From JBDRNO01 sp043811005 (GTDB taxonomy: Bacteria > Bacteroidota > Bacteroidia > NORP154), in the NCBI GenBank assembly GCA_043811005.1, contig JBDRNO010000183.1, positions 1 to 12,580 on the forward strand: a stretch of 12,580 nucleotides of DNA. Direction: 5' to 3'. The notes under the pieces were generated by a model. That model did no database searches, had not been told where the DNA came from, and saw only the letters and a program-made list of their open reading frames with translations. Each line of letters begins with the position of its first letter. The stretch's first letter is position 1. Below are positions 6,772 through 12,580 of the stretch, piece by piece. Position numbers and translations under genes: made by a program.

Positions 6772-6967
6772 TGATGGGGAATTAGTGAATGCAATGCTAA
6801 TCCGCCAGCTGGCGGACTAATTATTCGAATAATGGCAAATAAAAAGCGATGAACATTAGTATTATTAGTATTCATTCATAATATTAGCATCGTGTGAAGT
6901 TAGTATATTAACATCGGAACATTAGCATCGGGTATAATTATCAACTAATCAACCAATAAACCAAGCC
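6772..6967. repeat. Repeat-filled spacer between rpmG and DUF4295
   Basis: The 196-bp gap contains a second copy of the palindrome TCCGCCAGCTGGCGGA (6801-6816), an imperfect inverted pair GAATGCAATGCTAAT (6787-6801) and ATTAGTATTCATTC (6864-6877), and direct repeats of ATTAGCATCG at 6883-6892 and 6921-6930. No coding potential is seen. The density of repeats suggests several insertions between two genes that are normally close. Confidence 0.65.
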
Positions 6968-7165
6968 ATGGCAAAAAAAGTTGGATTTTCAGGAAGAATA
7001 AAAACAGGTAAGGGTAAAGACTATACCAAAGTCATTAAAGCAATAAAATCTCCTAAAACAGGAGCTTATATTTTCAAAGAAGATATTATCCACAAAGATC
7101 TTATAAATGATTTCTTCGGAATAAAGCAAGCCACTACGGCTGAGCCACCAACCGGGTCGGGATAA
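6968..7165 (+). CDS. DUF4295 family small basic protein
   Basis: A 65-residue basic protein matching DUF4295: MAKKVGFSGRIKTGKGKDYT, then KVIKAIKSPKTGAYIFKEDI and a final KDLINDFFG. The family is Bacteroidota-specific, usually about 50 residues, and sits between rpmG and ftsY. Its small size, charge and constant pairing with L33 suggest association with the ribosome, but no function is established to my knowledge. An extra tail, QATTAEPPTGSG, continues beyond the normal end and looks disordered. The start ATG at 6968 is the only one giving the conserved MAKK beginning. The 196-bp gap from rpmG is filled with repeats, so the two genes may not be tightly coupled. Confidence 0.9.
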   Translation: MAKKVGFSGRIKTGKGKDYTKVIKAIKSPKTGAYIFKEDIIHKDLINDFFGIKQATTAEPPTGSG

Positions 7166-7320
7166 GTGAGGCAAACTCCGATGTAACTAGTATCATATCA
7201 ACAGTACTTTGTCAGGTAATAAGGGGTATAATGGAATAGTGGGAATAGGGGATATAGCGAAAATCTTGATGTAAAATTCTTATACAATTATACTCCTATA
7301 CCACTATACCTTCTCTACAG

Positions 7321-7351
7321 ATTTAGTATTAAAATAACACAAATACTAAAT
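7321..7351. repeat. Perfect 10-bp hairpin
   Basis: ATTTAGTATT (7321-7330) and AATACTAAAT (7342-7351) are exact reverse complements around an 11-nt loop. It lies about 155 bp after the DUF4295 stop. There is no T-run after it, so it is at best a weak terminator; an operator is an alternative. Confidence 0.5.
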
Positions 7352-7392
7352 TACAAAAAGCAGAGTTATTATAAAGCTTCTTTCTTACTTAA

Positions 7393-7424
7393 GGACATAG
7401 CTACGCAAATTTATTAAAAAAATT
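7393..7424. repeat. Right copy of the 32-bp imperfect inverted repeat
   Basis: This reads GGACATAGCTACGCAAATT and continues with an A-rich tail. It is the inverted partner of 6489-6520, with about 28 of 32 bases matching. Together the two arms frame rpmG and the DUF4295 gene. Confidence 0.6.
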
Positions 7425-7569
7425 AATTAAAAACTTCAATGCTTATTTTAATATTTACTTATCTGCTATTTCCCGTTCTGTCCTTTACGAATGACAATTT
7501 AATATTTTGTAATTAAGTCGTAAATCTTCAATCTTAAATCATTCAACAAGGTAAATCTAAAATCCAAAA

Positions 7570-8529
7570 ATGGGAATCATAAGTTTCTTCACAAAAGAGA
7601 AAAAGGAGAGTTTGGAAAAAGGATTATCAAAGACCAAGAAGAATTTTTTCTCCAGGTTATCAAGGGTAATCGCAGGCAGGTCAAAGGTAGATGATAAGGT
7701 ATTGGATGAGGTGGAAGACATCCTTATTTCTTCTGATGTTGGGGTGAATACAACAATTAAGATCATAGAAAGAATTGAAAACAGGGTTTCAAAAGATAAA
7801 TATCTCGGCACATCTGAGCTTAACAATATTCTAAAGGAAGAGATCGCTGAACTTCTGGAAGAAAATAAAACAGAAGATATTGCAGAATTCACTATTCCCC
7901 GGATGGATATGCCTTATGTGATCATGGTTGTTGGGGTAAATGGCGTAGGTAAAACAACTACTATAGGAAAGCTTGCTTATCAGTATAAAAGGACAGGTAA
8001 AAGTGTTGTTATAGGAGCAGCTGACACCTTCAGGGCTGCTGCTGTTGAGCAATTGAGCATATGGGCTGAACGCGTTGGTGTTCCTATTGTTACAAAGGGA
8101 ATGGGTTCCGATCCTGCATCTGTTGCCTATGATACCCTGAACTCTGCTGTTGCAAAAAAAGCGGATGTAGTTATTGTTGATACCGCCGGCAGACTGCACA
8201 CCAAGGTTAATTTAATGAACGAGCTTGCAAAGATCAAAAACGTGATGAAAAAAGTCATCCCCGATGCTCCTCACGAAATATTGTTAGTATTGGATGCTTC
8301 AATAGGACAAAATTCAATTGAACAGGTTAAGCAGTTCACAAAAGCGACTGAGGTAAATACGCTGGCATTGGTCAAATTAGATGGAACAGCCAAAGGAGGA
8401 GTGGTTATAGGCATTTCGGACCAATTCAAAATACCTGTAAAATATATCGGAATCGGGGAAAAGATGGAAGATATCCAGGTTTTTAATAGGCATGAATTTG
8501 TTGACTCGTTATTTAAGAGCACGGAATAG
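7570..8529 (+). CDS. ftsY: Signal recognition particle receptor FtsY
   Basis: A 319-residue SRP GTPase that receives SRP-ribosome complexes at the inner membrane. An N-domain helical bundle (about 1-105) precedes the G domain. The P-loop GVNGVGKTT is at 122-130, DTFRAAAVEQL at 152-162, DTAGRLH at 204-210, the guanine-specificity segment VKLDGTAKGG at 268-277 (Val268 where Thr is usual), and GIGEKMEDIQVF at 294-305. It lacks the long acidic A domain of Escherichia coli FtsY; a short basic, amphipathic N-terminus would mediate membrane contact. ATG at 7570 gives the expected MGIISFF beginning. In many Bacteroidota rimO follows directly; here 2.5 kb of accessory DNA intervenes, starting one base after the TAG stop. 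Confidence 0.97.
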   Translation: MGIISFFTKEKKESLEKGLSKTKKNFFSRLSRVIAGRSKVDDKVLDEVEDILISSDVGVNTTIKIIERIENRVSKDKYLGTSELNNILKEEIAELLEENKTEDIAEFTIPRMDMPYVIMVVGVNGVGKTTTIGKLAYQYKRTGKSVVIGAADTFRAAAVEQLSIWAERVGVPIVTKGMGSDPASVAYDTLNSAVAKKADVVIVDTAGRLHTKVNLMNELAKIKNVMKKVIPDAPHEILLVLDASIGQNSIEQVKQFTKATEVNTLALVKLDGTAKGGVVIGISDQFKIPVKYIGIGEKMEDIQVFNRHEFVDSLFKSTE

Positions 8530-8584
8530 AACACAGATTAACACACCGATTACACAGATTTTCAAAAGATTACACCGATTAGTT
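8530..8584 (-). repeat. Left 'AATCTGTGTAATC' repeat bracketing the ftsY-rimO insert
   Basis: On the minus strand it reads AATCGGTGTAATCTTTT, then AATCTGTGTAATCGGTG and AATCTGTGTT. It is a degenerate array of a roughly 9-bp unit (TGTGTAATC). It starts at the base after the ftsY stop codon. A related copy in the opposite orientation ends inside the start of rimO. Confidence 0.7.
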
Positions 8585-8596
8585 AGCAACAATTAG

Positions 8597-9058
8597 ATGA
8601 AAGAACTCACAATTATATTAACTATACTTTCAGCGATTATAGCGGTTGCAGCTGTCTTTATCGCCTATATGCAATATCGCGCAAATCGATATAAAATCAA
8701 GGCTGATCTATTTGATCGGAGGTATGCGTTTTCTGAAAAATATAGAGGTATTTTGCTTCAATGCATTATTGGAATTAATAAGGATAGTCGATTCGAAATA
8801 GCTCGAGAATTAGGTGAATGTGAGAGACTTTCAAAATTCCTTTTTGACGATAATTTTCATGAAGACATCAAAAAGACGACAGGAAAAGTAAAGACAATTT
8901 CACAAGCCCATATAAGGCTACAAGGTGATAGTTCTTTACCGATAGGAAATGAAAGAAATCAATGGGCTGATAAAAAGCATGAACTTATTAGTGAAATCGA
9001 ATTAGAATTAGAAACACTTGAAAATTCGTTTTCCAACTTTATGCAATTGAATAAATAA
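8597..9058 (+). CDS. Hypothetical single-helix membrane protein
   Basis: A 153-residue protein with one N-terminal transmembrane helix (about 5-25, rich in I, L, A and V) followed by a basic segment, YRANRYKIKADLFDRRYAF. That layout predicts an N-out/C-in topology with a mostly helical, charged cytoplasmic part. The C-terminal third (KKHELISEIELELETLENSF) is probably coiled coil. I recognise no enzyme motif. Small proteins with a helix and an LFDRRY-like motif are common in bacterial accessory regions, but their function is unknown to me. It is the first gene of the ftsY-rimO insert, 12 bp after the inverted repeat. Codons are noticeably richer in A/T than in ftsY, compatible with acquired DNA. 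Confidence 0.75.
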   Translation: MKELTIILTILSAIIAVAAVFIAYMQYRANRYKIKADLFDRRYAFSEKYRGILLQCIIGINKDSRFEIARELGECERLSKFLFDDNFHEDIKKTTGKVKTISQAHIRLQGDSSLPIGNERNQWADKKHELISEIELELETLENSFSNFMQLNK

Positions 9059-9088
9059 CTGTTGCTGACAAATAAACCTAATTAAATC

Positions 9089-9940
9089 GTGAAAAAATCA
9101 ACAATTTTATTCTTTCCAATTTTTCTAATTCTGTTGACTGTTTCAGCTTATTCACAAAAAACAGCAGAAGATTATTTAAGACTTGCATATTTAAAAATCT
9201 TTGCATCAGACCCTGACTGCCAAGAGGCAATACAAAATTGCAATAAAGCAATAGAGTTAAAACCTGATTATGAAGAATCTTATTTATGCAGAGGTATTGC
9301 GAAAGCTAAATTAAAAGATTACCGTGGTGCTGTACTAGATTACAATAAACTAATAGAGATAAAGCCTGATGATGATGGAGCTTATTTAAACAGAGGTATT
9401 GTTAAATTTGCTTTAGGTGATTTGGGTGGAGCTTGTGTAGATTGGACTAAAGCACATGAACTTGGTAATTTTGAAGCTTCTAATAAGATTAAAGAATACT
9501 GTAAAGAACTGCTTACAAAAGAAGAACTGAAAAAATATTTAGAAGAAATACTGGAGAAAAAAAAAGCTATTCCTGCAAAAACAGCAAAAGATTATTTTTC
9601 CAGAGGAACTGCTAAATATCTATCAAGTGATTACCATGGTACTATACTGGATCTCACTAAGGCAATAGAGTTAAATTCTGATTATGATCGGGCTTATTTT
9701 TGGAGAGGATTAGCTAAATATGAATTAGCAAATTACGATAGTGCTGTGCAGGATTTTACTAAAGCAATAGCGTTAAAGCCTGATTATGCTGATGCATATT
9801 ACTACAGAGGAATTAATAGATTCCTTTTAAACGATATAAATGGGGCTTGTTTAGATTGGAGTAAAGCCGATGAACTTGATAATCTTGAAACTATAGCAGA
9901 TGCAAAAGTTTATGATTATTATACAAAAAATTGCAAATAG
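9089..9940 (+). CDS. Secreted or periplasmic tetratricopeptide repeat protein
   Basis: A 283-residue protein with a GTG start, a typical signal peptide (KKSTILFFPIFLILLTVSAYS, cleavage probably before Gln23) and two blocks of TPR helices. Block one (about 25-140) and block two (about 165-283) are clearly similar to each other. Each has a KTAxDY opening, units ending in A-I-x-L-x-x-D-Y, and a closing GAC-x-DW-x-KA-x-ELxN motif. A lysine/glutamate-rich linker (about 143-165) joins them. Such proteins act as protein-interaction scaffolds in the periplasm or at the envelope; no partner can be named. It lies 30 bp after the membrane protein and may share its transcript. It could reflect an internal duplication of an older three-TPR protein. 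Confidence 0.85.
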   Translation: MKKSTILFFPIFLILLTVSAYSQKTAEDYLRLAYLKIFASDPDCQEAIQNCNKAIELKPDYEESYLCRGIAKAKLKDYRGAVLDYNKLIEIKPDDDGAYLNRGIVKFALGDLGGACVDWTKAHELGNFEASNKIKEYCKELLTKEELKKYLEEILEKKKAIPAKTAKDYFSRGTAKYLSSDYHGTILDLTKAIELNSDYDRAYFWRGLAKYELANYDSAVQDFTKAIALKPDYADAYYYRGINRFLLNDINGACLDWSKADELDNLETIADAKVYDYYTKNCK

Positions 9941-10148
9941 ATAAACTTGAAAATGAATTTGACAAATATTGAACAAAGCATTAAAGAAAGACCTTTCCCC
10001 TCCCGGAAAAACAAAATCACTTCCGGTAGACAATAGAAAGAGGTTTACATAATAGAGGTTCGTTTGATTATATTACGACAGTGAGATTCAAAAACATACC
10101 CAAAAATTATTATATTTGACAATTTGACAGAAATTACATGAACAGAAA
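9941..10148. other. Spacer between the TPR gene and the DUF6934-like gene
   Basis: This 208-bp stretch holds a 6-bp hairpin, CCGGAA (10003-10008) with TTCCGG (10021-10026), without a T-run, and a -7-like TATATTTG. A 27-codon frame beginning at 9953 has no support as a gene. The presence of a promoter-like element suggests that the downstream pair is a separate transcription unit. Confidence 0.5.
10111..10118 (+). promoter_or_regulatory. Candidate -7 element for the DUF6934-like gene
   Basis: TATATTTG matches TAnnTTTG and lies 30 bp before the ATG at 10149, a normal leader distance for Bacteroidota. The -33 box is not recognisable. Confidence 0.4.
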
Positions 10149-10592
10149 ATGAAATTACCACGATACAAATTAAAATCAGGTGACAACTTAACGACATATG
10201 AGTTTATCAGCGAAGGTCCAAAGGGACGTATTTCAAAACTTATACAGTTTACACCAACAAACTTGAAAGACGTTTATAATCTTGCGTTTGGCGACAAAAA
10301 CCAATTGACCGGACAAATTGATGATTCAGTTATTTCAAACAATAATGACAGTGAAAAAGTATTAGCAACAGTTGTAGCTACCATTTACGCTTTTACAGAC
10401 AAGTATCCAGACACTTGGATTTACGCTTCCGGTAGCACAAAATCAAGAACACGACTATACAGAATGGGAATCACAAAATATCTTTCAGAAGTAAAAAATG
10501 ATTTTGAAATTTTCGGAGAAATAAATGACGGTTGGAAAAATTTCAAAAAAAACATTGATTACGATGGATTTCTTATAAAACGAAAAAAATGA
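10149..10592 (+). CDS. DUF6934-like protein, first gene of a compact pair
   Basis: A 147-residue soluble protein. Marked stretches are SEGPKGRISKLIQFTPTN (27-44), YNLAFGD, EKVLATVVATIYAFTDKYP and IYASGSTKSRTRLYRMGI, the last strongly basic. The sequence agrees with what I remember of DUF6934, a Bacteroidota family with no established role; this assignment is from memory. No signal peptide or membrane segment is seen. The conserved S-G-S-T-K-x-R-T-R-L-Y-R stretch could bind nucleic acid or phosphate. A TATATTTG element lies 30 bp upstream. A 61-residue gene follows after 13 bp, so the two form a compact module like those of toxin-antitoxin loci. That functional reading is inference. Confidence 0.75.
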   Translation: MKLPRYKLKSGDNLTTYEFISEGPKGRISKLIQFTPTNLKDVYNLAFGDKNQLTGQIDDSVISNNNDSEKVLATVVATIYAFTDKYPDTWIYASGSTKSRTRLYRMGITKYLSEVKNDFEIFGEINDGWKNFKKNIDYDGFLIKRKK

Positions 10593-10593
10593 T

Positions 10594-10601
10594 TATCTTT
10601 G
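10594..10601 (+). promoter_or_regulatory. Candidate -7 element for the 61-residue gene
   Basis: TATCTTTG matches TAnnTTTG exactly. It straddles the 13-bp gap after the DUF6934-like stop codon and ends 4 bp before the next ATG, so transcription would begin at or next to the start codon. This would let the small protein be made independently of the first gene. Confidence 0.4.
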
Positions 10602-10605
10602 TACT

Positions 10606-10791
10606 ATGAATATTAAAGAGCTAAACAAAAAAAAAGTTCCAATTGTAAGGATTGACAAGTCGTTGAATAAATACAATGACATTGTTCTTTTCCCCGACAA
10701 AGTAGCAAGGGCAAACGAAATGTTACGGACAGTGGGACTTCCTAACATTGGGCGAATAAGCACCACAGCTAACAAAATACATAAAACATAG
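10606..10791 (+). CDS. Small hypothetical protein, second gene of the DUF6934-like pair
   Basis: A 61-residue basic protein, MNIKELNKKKVPIVRIDKSL followed by NKYNDIVLFPDKVARANEML and RTVGLPNIGR. The pattern of hydrophobic and charged residues looks like a real folded protein, and the codon use is ordinary. No known domain is recognised. It starts 13 bp after the DUF6934-like stop and has its own TATCTTTG -7-like element only 4 bp before the ATG, which would give a leaderless or nearly leaderless message. The last ten residues (after Gly49) are low in hydrophobics and may be tail. In context it is a candidate partner, for example an antitoxin or accessory subunit, of the protein before it. Confidence 0.65.
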   Translation: MNIKELNKKKVPIVRIDKSLNKYNDIVLFPDKVARANEMLRTVGLPNIGRISTTANKIHKT

Positions 10792-11016
10792 GGCTTACAA
10801 GCGTTTCAGAAAGTTTACTGCTTCTATTTGGCATATATCTCGGCTGACAATAAAGTAACTCCGAAAGCCATACGTTTGTTATACAAACCGTTAAGCCGTT
10901 CAAAACTTATTTTGTACCGTTAGAAATCCATTTCGAACCATTAGCAGCTAAAGTTAAAACTGGATTATTGATTGATTTTGGTGATAAAACTGTGAAGTTA
11001 AACGCCTATCTATATA
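10792..11016. other. Non-coding or decayed DNA after the small-protein gene
   Basis: The first part (about 10796-10884) is an imperfect inverted structure with outer arms TACAAGCGT (10797-10805) and ACGTTTGTTA (10872-10881). The second part, from 10854 to about 11016, keeps one plus-strand frame open with protein-like content (for example LEIHFEPLAAKVKTGLLIDF) but has no start codon, and its frame runs into the following repeat. It may be the tail of a gene cut by the repeat. Confidence 0.35.
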
Positions 11017-11085
11017 ATCAGTGTAATCTTTTAAATTCAATGTAATCGGTGTAATCAATTATAATCTGTGTAATCTGTGTTTATC
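11017..11085 (+). repeat. Right 'AATCTGTGTAATC' repeat overlapping the rimO start
   Basis: It reads AATCAGTGTAATCTTTTAAA, then AATGTAATCGGTGTAATC and AATCTGTGTAATCTGTGTTT. It shares AATC(G/A)GTGTAATCTTTT(G/A)AA with the left copy at 8530-8584 but lies in the opposite orientation. The last unit supplies the GTG start codon of rimO at 11077. Confidence 0.75.
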
Positions 11086-12411
11086 AATGTAATAACCCTC
11101 GGCTGCTCCAGGAATATTGTAGATTCGGAAATGCTGATGGGGCAATTGAAAGCCAATAACATTAACTTTTCCCACGAAGATGATAGTGGAAATGCTCTTC
11201 CTGACAGCAAACAGGCAAATGTGGTGATCATCAATACCTGCGGGTTTATCAAAGATGCAAAGCAGGAATCAATAGATACGATACTATATTATGCACGTGA
11301 AAAACAAGCCGGCAAAATTGACAAGCTGATCGTTACCGGCTGCCTCTCTGAAAGATATAAGACCGAACTGGAAAAAGAAATTCCGGAAGTTGACCAATAT
11401 TTCGGCACCAATGACCTGCCCCGCCTGTTAGAGACCTTGAATGCCGGTTATAAACACAAGCTGACCGGAAAACGCCAATTAACCAATCCAAATCATTTCG
11501 CATACCTAAAGATATCAGAGGGCTGTAACAGGAAATGCTCTTTTTGTGCAATCCCCTTAATGAGAGGCAAGCATATCTCAAAACCAATTGATGAAATAGT
11601 TACGGAAGCACGTGATCTTGCCAAAAACGGGATCAAAGAGCTTATATTGATAGCCCAGGACCTATCTTCCTACGGCACTGATATTTACGGGACACGGAAA
11701 CTGGCAGACCTTTTAACCCATCTCTCTGATGAAGCTCTTCCTTATGGGAAAGGCCTGGGAGGTATAGAATGGATACGCCTGCACTATGCTTACCCCGCAC
11801 AATTCCCGCTTGACGCCCTTGATGTAATGAATAAAAGAGAAAACATCTGCAATTATATTGATATGCCACTGCAGCATATAACCGATAATATGTTAACCGC
11901 TATGCGCAGGGGGATCAATAAAAAAGGAACTATTGAACTGGTAAATAAGATAAGGCAGAAAGTGCCGGGAATAGCTTTTCGTACTTCACTGTTAGTCGGA
12001 TTCCCGGGCGAAACAGAAGAAGATTTTGAGGATCTGAAACAATTTGTCAGCAATATGAAGTTTGAACGTCTTGGAGTATTCACCTATTCGCACGAAGAAG
12101 ATACCGGTGCATACTCTTTAAAGGATAATGTTCAGGAGAAAGTAAAGCAACTTAGAGCCGGTGAGATCATGAAGATACAGGAGGACATCGCCCTGAAGCT
12201 AAATAAAAATAAGGTAGGAAAAACACTTAAAGTGTTGTTTGACAGAAAAGAAGGTGAATATTTTGTTGGCAGGACGGAGTTTGATTCACCTGAGGTGGAT
12301 AACGAAATGCTTGTTAGTGCTGAAGATGGTTCAATAGAAATTGGCGATTTTGTAAATATTAAAATAACAGGTGCCGAGGTGCATGATCTGATTGGTGAAC
12401 GATTAGTATAG
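11077..12411 (+). CDS. rimO: Ribosomal protein uS12 methylthiotransferase RimO
   Basis: A 444-residue radical-SAM methylthiotransferase that adds a methylthio group to an aspartate of ribosomal protein S12. The N-terminal UPF0004 domain holds Cys10, Cys55 and Cys89 for one 4Fe-4S cluster. The radical-SAM motif C150-x3-C154-x2-C157 holds the second, and a TRAM domain occupies roughly 375-444, with GRTEFDSPEVDNE typical of RimO. Segments such as LKISEGCNRKCSFCAIP and EWIRLHYAYP are diagnostic. The start is GTG at 11077, because a TAA lies two codons upstream; the protein begins only two residues before INVITLGC. That GTG is part of an intergenic repeat, so the native first residues appear to have been replaced. 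Catalytic residues are intact. Confidence 0.95.
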   Translation: MFINVITLGCSRNIVDSEMLMGQLKANNINFSHEDDSGNALPDSKQANVVIINTCGFIKDAKQESIDTILYYAREKQAGKIDKLIVTGCLSERYKTELEKEIPEVDQYFGTNDLPRLLETLNAGYKHKLTGKRQLTNPNHFAYLKISEGCNRKCSFCAIPLMRGKHISKPIDEIVTEARDLAKNGIKELILIAQDLSSYGTDIYGTRKLADLLTHLSDEALPYGKGLGGIEWIRLHYAYPAQFPLDALDVMNKRENICNYIDMPLQHITDNMLTAMRRGINKKGTIELVNKIRQKVPGIAFRTSLLVGFPGETEEDFEDLKQFVSNMKFERLGVFTYSHEEDTGAYSLKDNVQEKVKQLRAGEIMKIQEDIALKLNKNKVGKTLKVLFDRKEGEYFVGRTEFDSPEVDNEMLVSAEDGSIEIGDFVNIKITGAEVHDLIGERLV

Positions 12412-12531
12412 GTTGGATGGTTGATTGTTCGATGGCTCGATGGTTCGATTGTTGGATGGTTGCTTTGGGGTATGGGGCGGGGAACTGAATGTTGATTAGG
12501 TGTATTGGATACTGGATGCTGGATACTAGCG
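12412..12531. repeat. Tandem-like low-complexity repeats after rimO
   Basis: Starting at the base after the rimO stop, units of GATGGTTCGATTGTT (variants GATGGTTGATTGTTC and GATGGCTCGATGGTTC) fill about 12412-12462. A G-rich linker and then GGATACTGGATGCTGGATACT (about 12507-12527) follow. Both are degenerate tandem repeats with no coding content. No terminator hairpin with a T-run is seen before the window ends. Confidence 0.65.
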
Positions 12532-12580
12532 TGAGTTTATTATAAAGAACAAATTTAATCAATTTTCAAAAACCGCAATC

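Larger units (their letters stand above)
7166..7569. other. 404-bp spacer between DUF4295 and ftsY
   Basis: No gene is seen. The spacer has an imperfect inverted pair (about 7224-7255 with 7289-7310, GGTATA and TATACC blocks), a perfect 10-bp hairpin (7321-7351), the right arm of the 32-bp inverted repeat (7393-7424) and, just before the ftsY start (7524-7566), a run of AAATCTTCAATCTT-like units. Any of these could insulate ftsY from the upstream genes; a clear promoter box is not visible. Confidence 0.65.

Noticed and set aside
7321..7351. An intrinsic terminator for rpmG-DUF4295
   Set aside because: The stem is A/T-only and is not followed by a T-run, so it is listed only as a hairpin.
9953..10036. 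A 27-codon frame after the TPR gene
   Set aside because: Too short, with no homology or codon signal, and it runs through a hairpin-like segment.
8530..11085. A CRISPR array formed by the TGTGTAATC units
   Set aside because: The units are about 9 bp, degenerate and without regular unique spacers, and no cas gene is present.
1..12580. tRNA, rRNA or riboswitch genes
   Set aside because: No cloverleaf, rRNA-like stretch or conserved riboswitch core was seen on either strand.

Overview
The window looks like a chromosomal segment of a Bacteroidota bacterium, probably an uncultivated lineage. Four things point there: the rpmG – DUF4295 – ftsY – rimO gene order, the zinc-free single-cysteine L33, starts without Shine-Dalgarno sequences (with TTG and GTG starts), and TAnnTTTG-type -7 promoter elements. 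Base composition is AT-rich. Intergenic spaces are loaded with several unrelated families of short repeats.

Left part (1-6173). A 37-codon 3' end of an unidentified plus-strand gene (1-114) converges with a six-gene minus-strand cluster. In transcription order the cluster is: a family-2 glycosyltransferase, glucose-1-phosphate cytidylyltransferase (rfbF), CDP-glucose 4,6-dehydratase (rfbG), an RmlC-type epimerase, an RmlD-type SDR reductase, and an E1/RfbH-like sugar 3-dehydrase. Together the five sugar enzymes match the steps of a CDP-3,6-dideoxyhexose route of the ascarylose type: activation, 4,6-dehydration, C3 deoxygenation, epimerisation, C4 reduction. The glycosyltransferase would place the sugar on a surface glycan. 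The E3 reductase partner of E1 is not in the window. The E1-like protein lacks all four iron-sulfur cysteines of E1 yet keeps His in place of the PLP lysine, which suggests ColD-like chemistry.

Centre (6174-8529). A 415-bp AT-rich divergent spacer leads to plus-strand housekeeping genes: rpmG (ribosomal protein L33), a DUF4295 protein and ftsY (SRP receptor). Their spacers carry a palindromic repeat, a hairpin and a 32-bp imperfect inverted repeat on either side of rpmG-DUF4295. The rpmB gene often found before rpmG is absent.

Right part (8530-12580). About 2.5 kb of accessory DNA separates ftsY from rimO. It carries a one-helix membrane protein, a secreted TPR protein, and a compact pair made of a DUF6934-like protein and a 61-residue protein. 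Divergent copies of an 'AATCTGTGTAATC' repeat bracket it in opposite orientations, one touching the ftsY stop codon and the other containing the GTG start of rimO. rimO is otherwise intact and is followed directly by further low-complexity repeats.

The observations most worth a second look are the cluster with an Fe-S-less E1-like enzyme, the repeat-bracketed island that redefines the rimO start, the DUF6934/small-protein pair, and a perfect 23-bp inverted repeat that overlaps the end of the glycosyltransferase gene and lies just upstream of rfbF.
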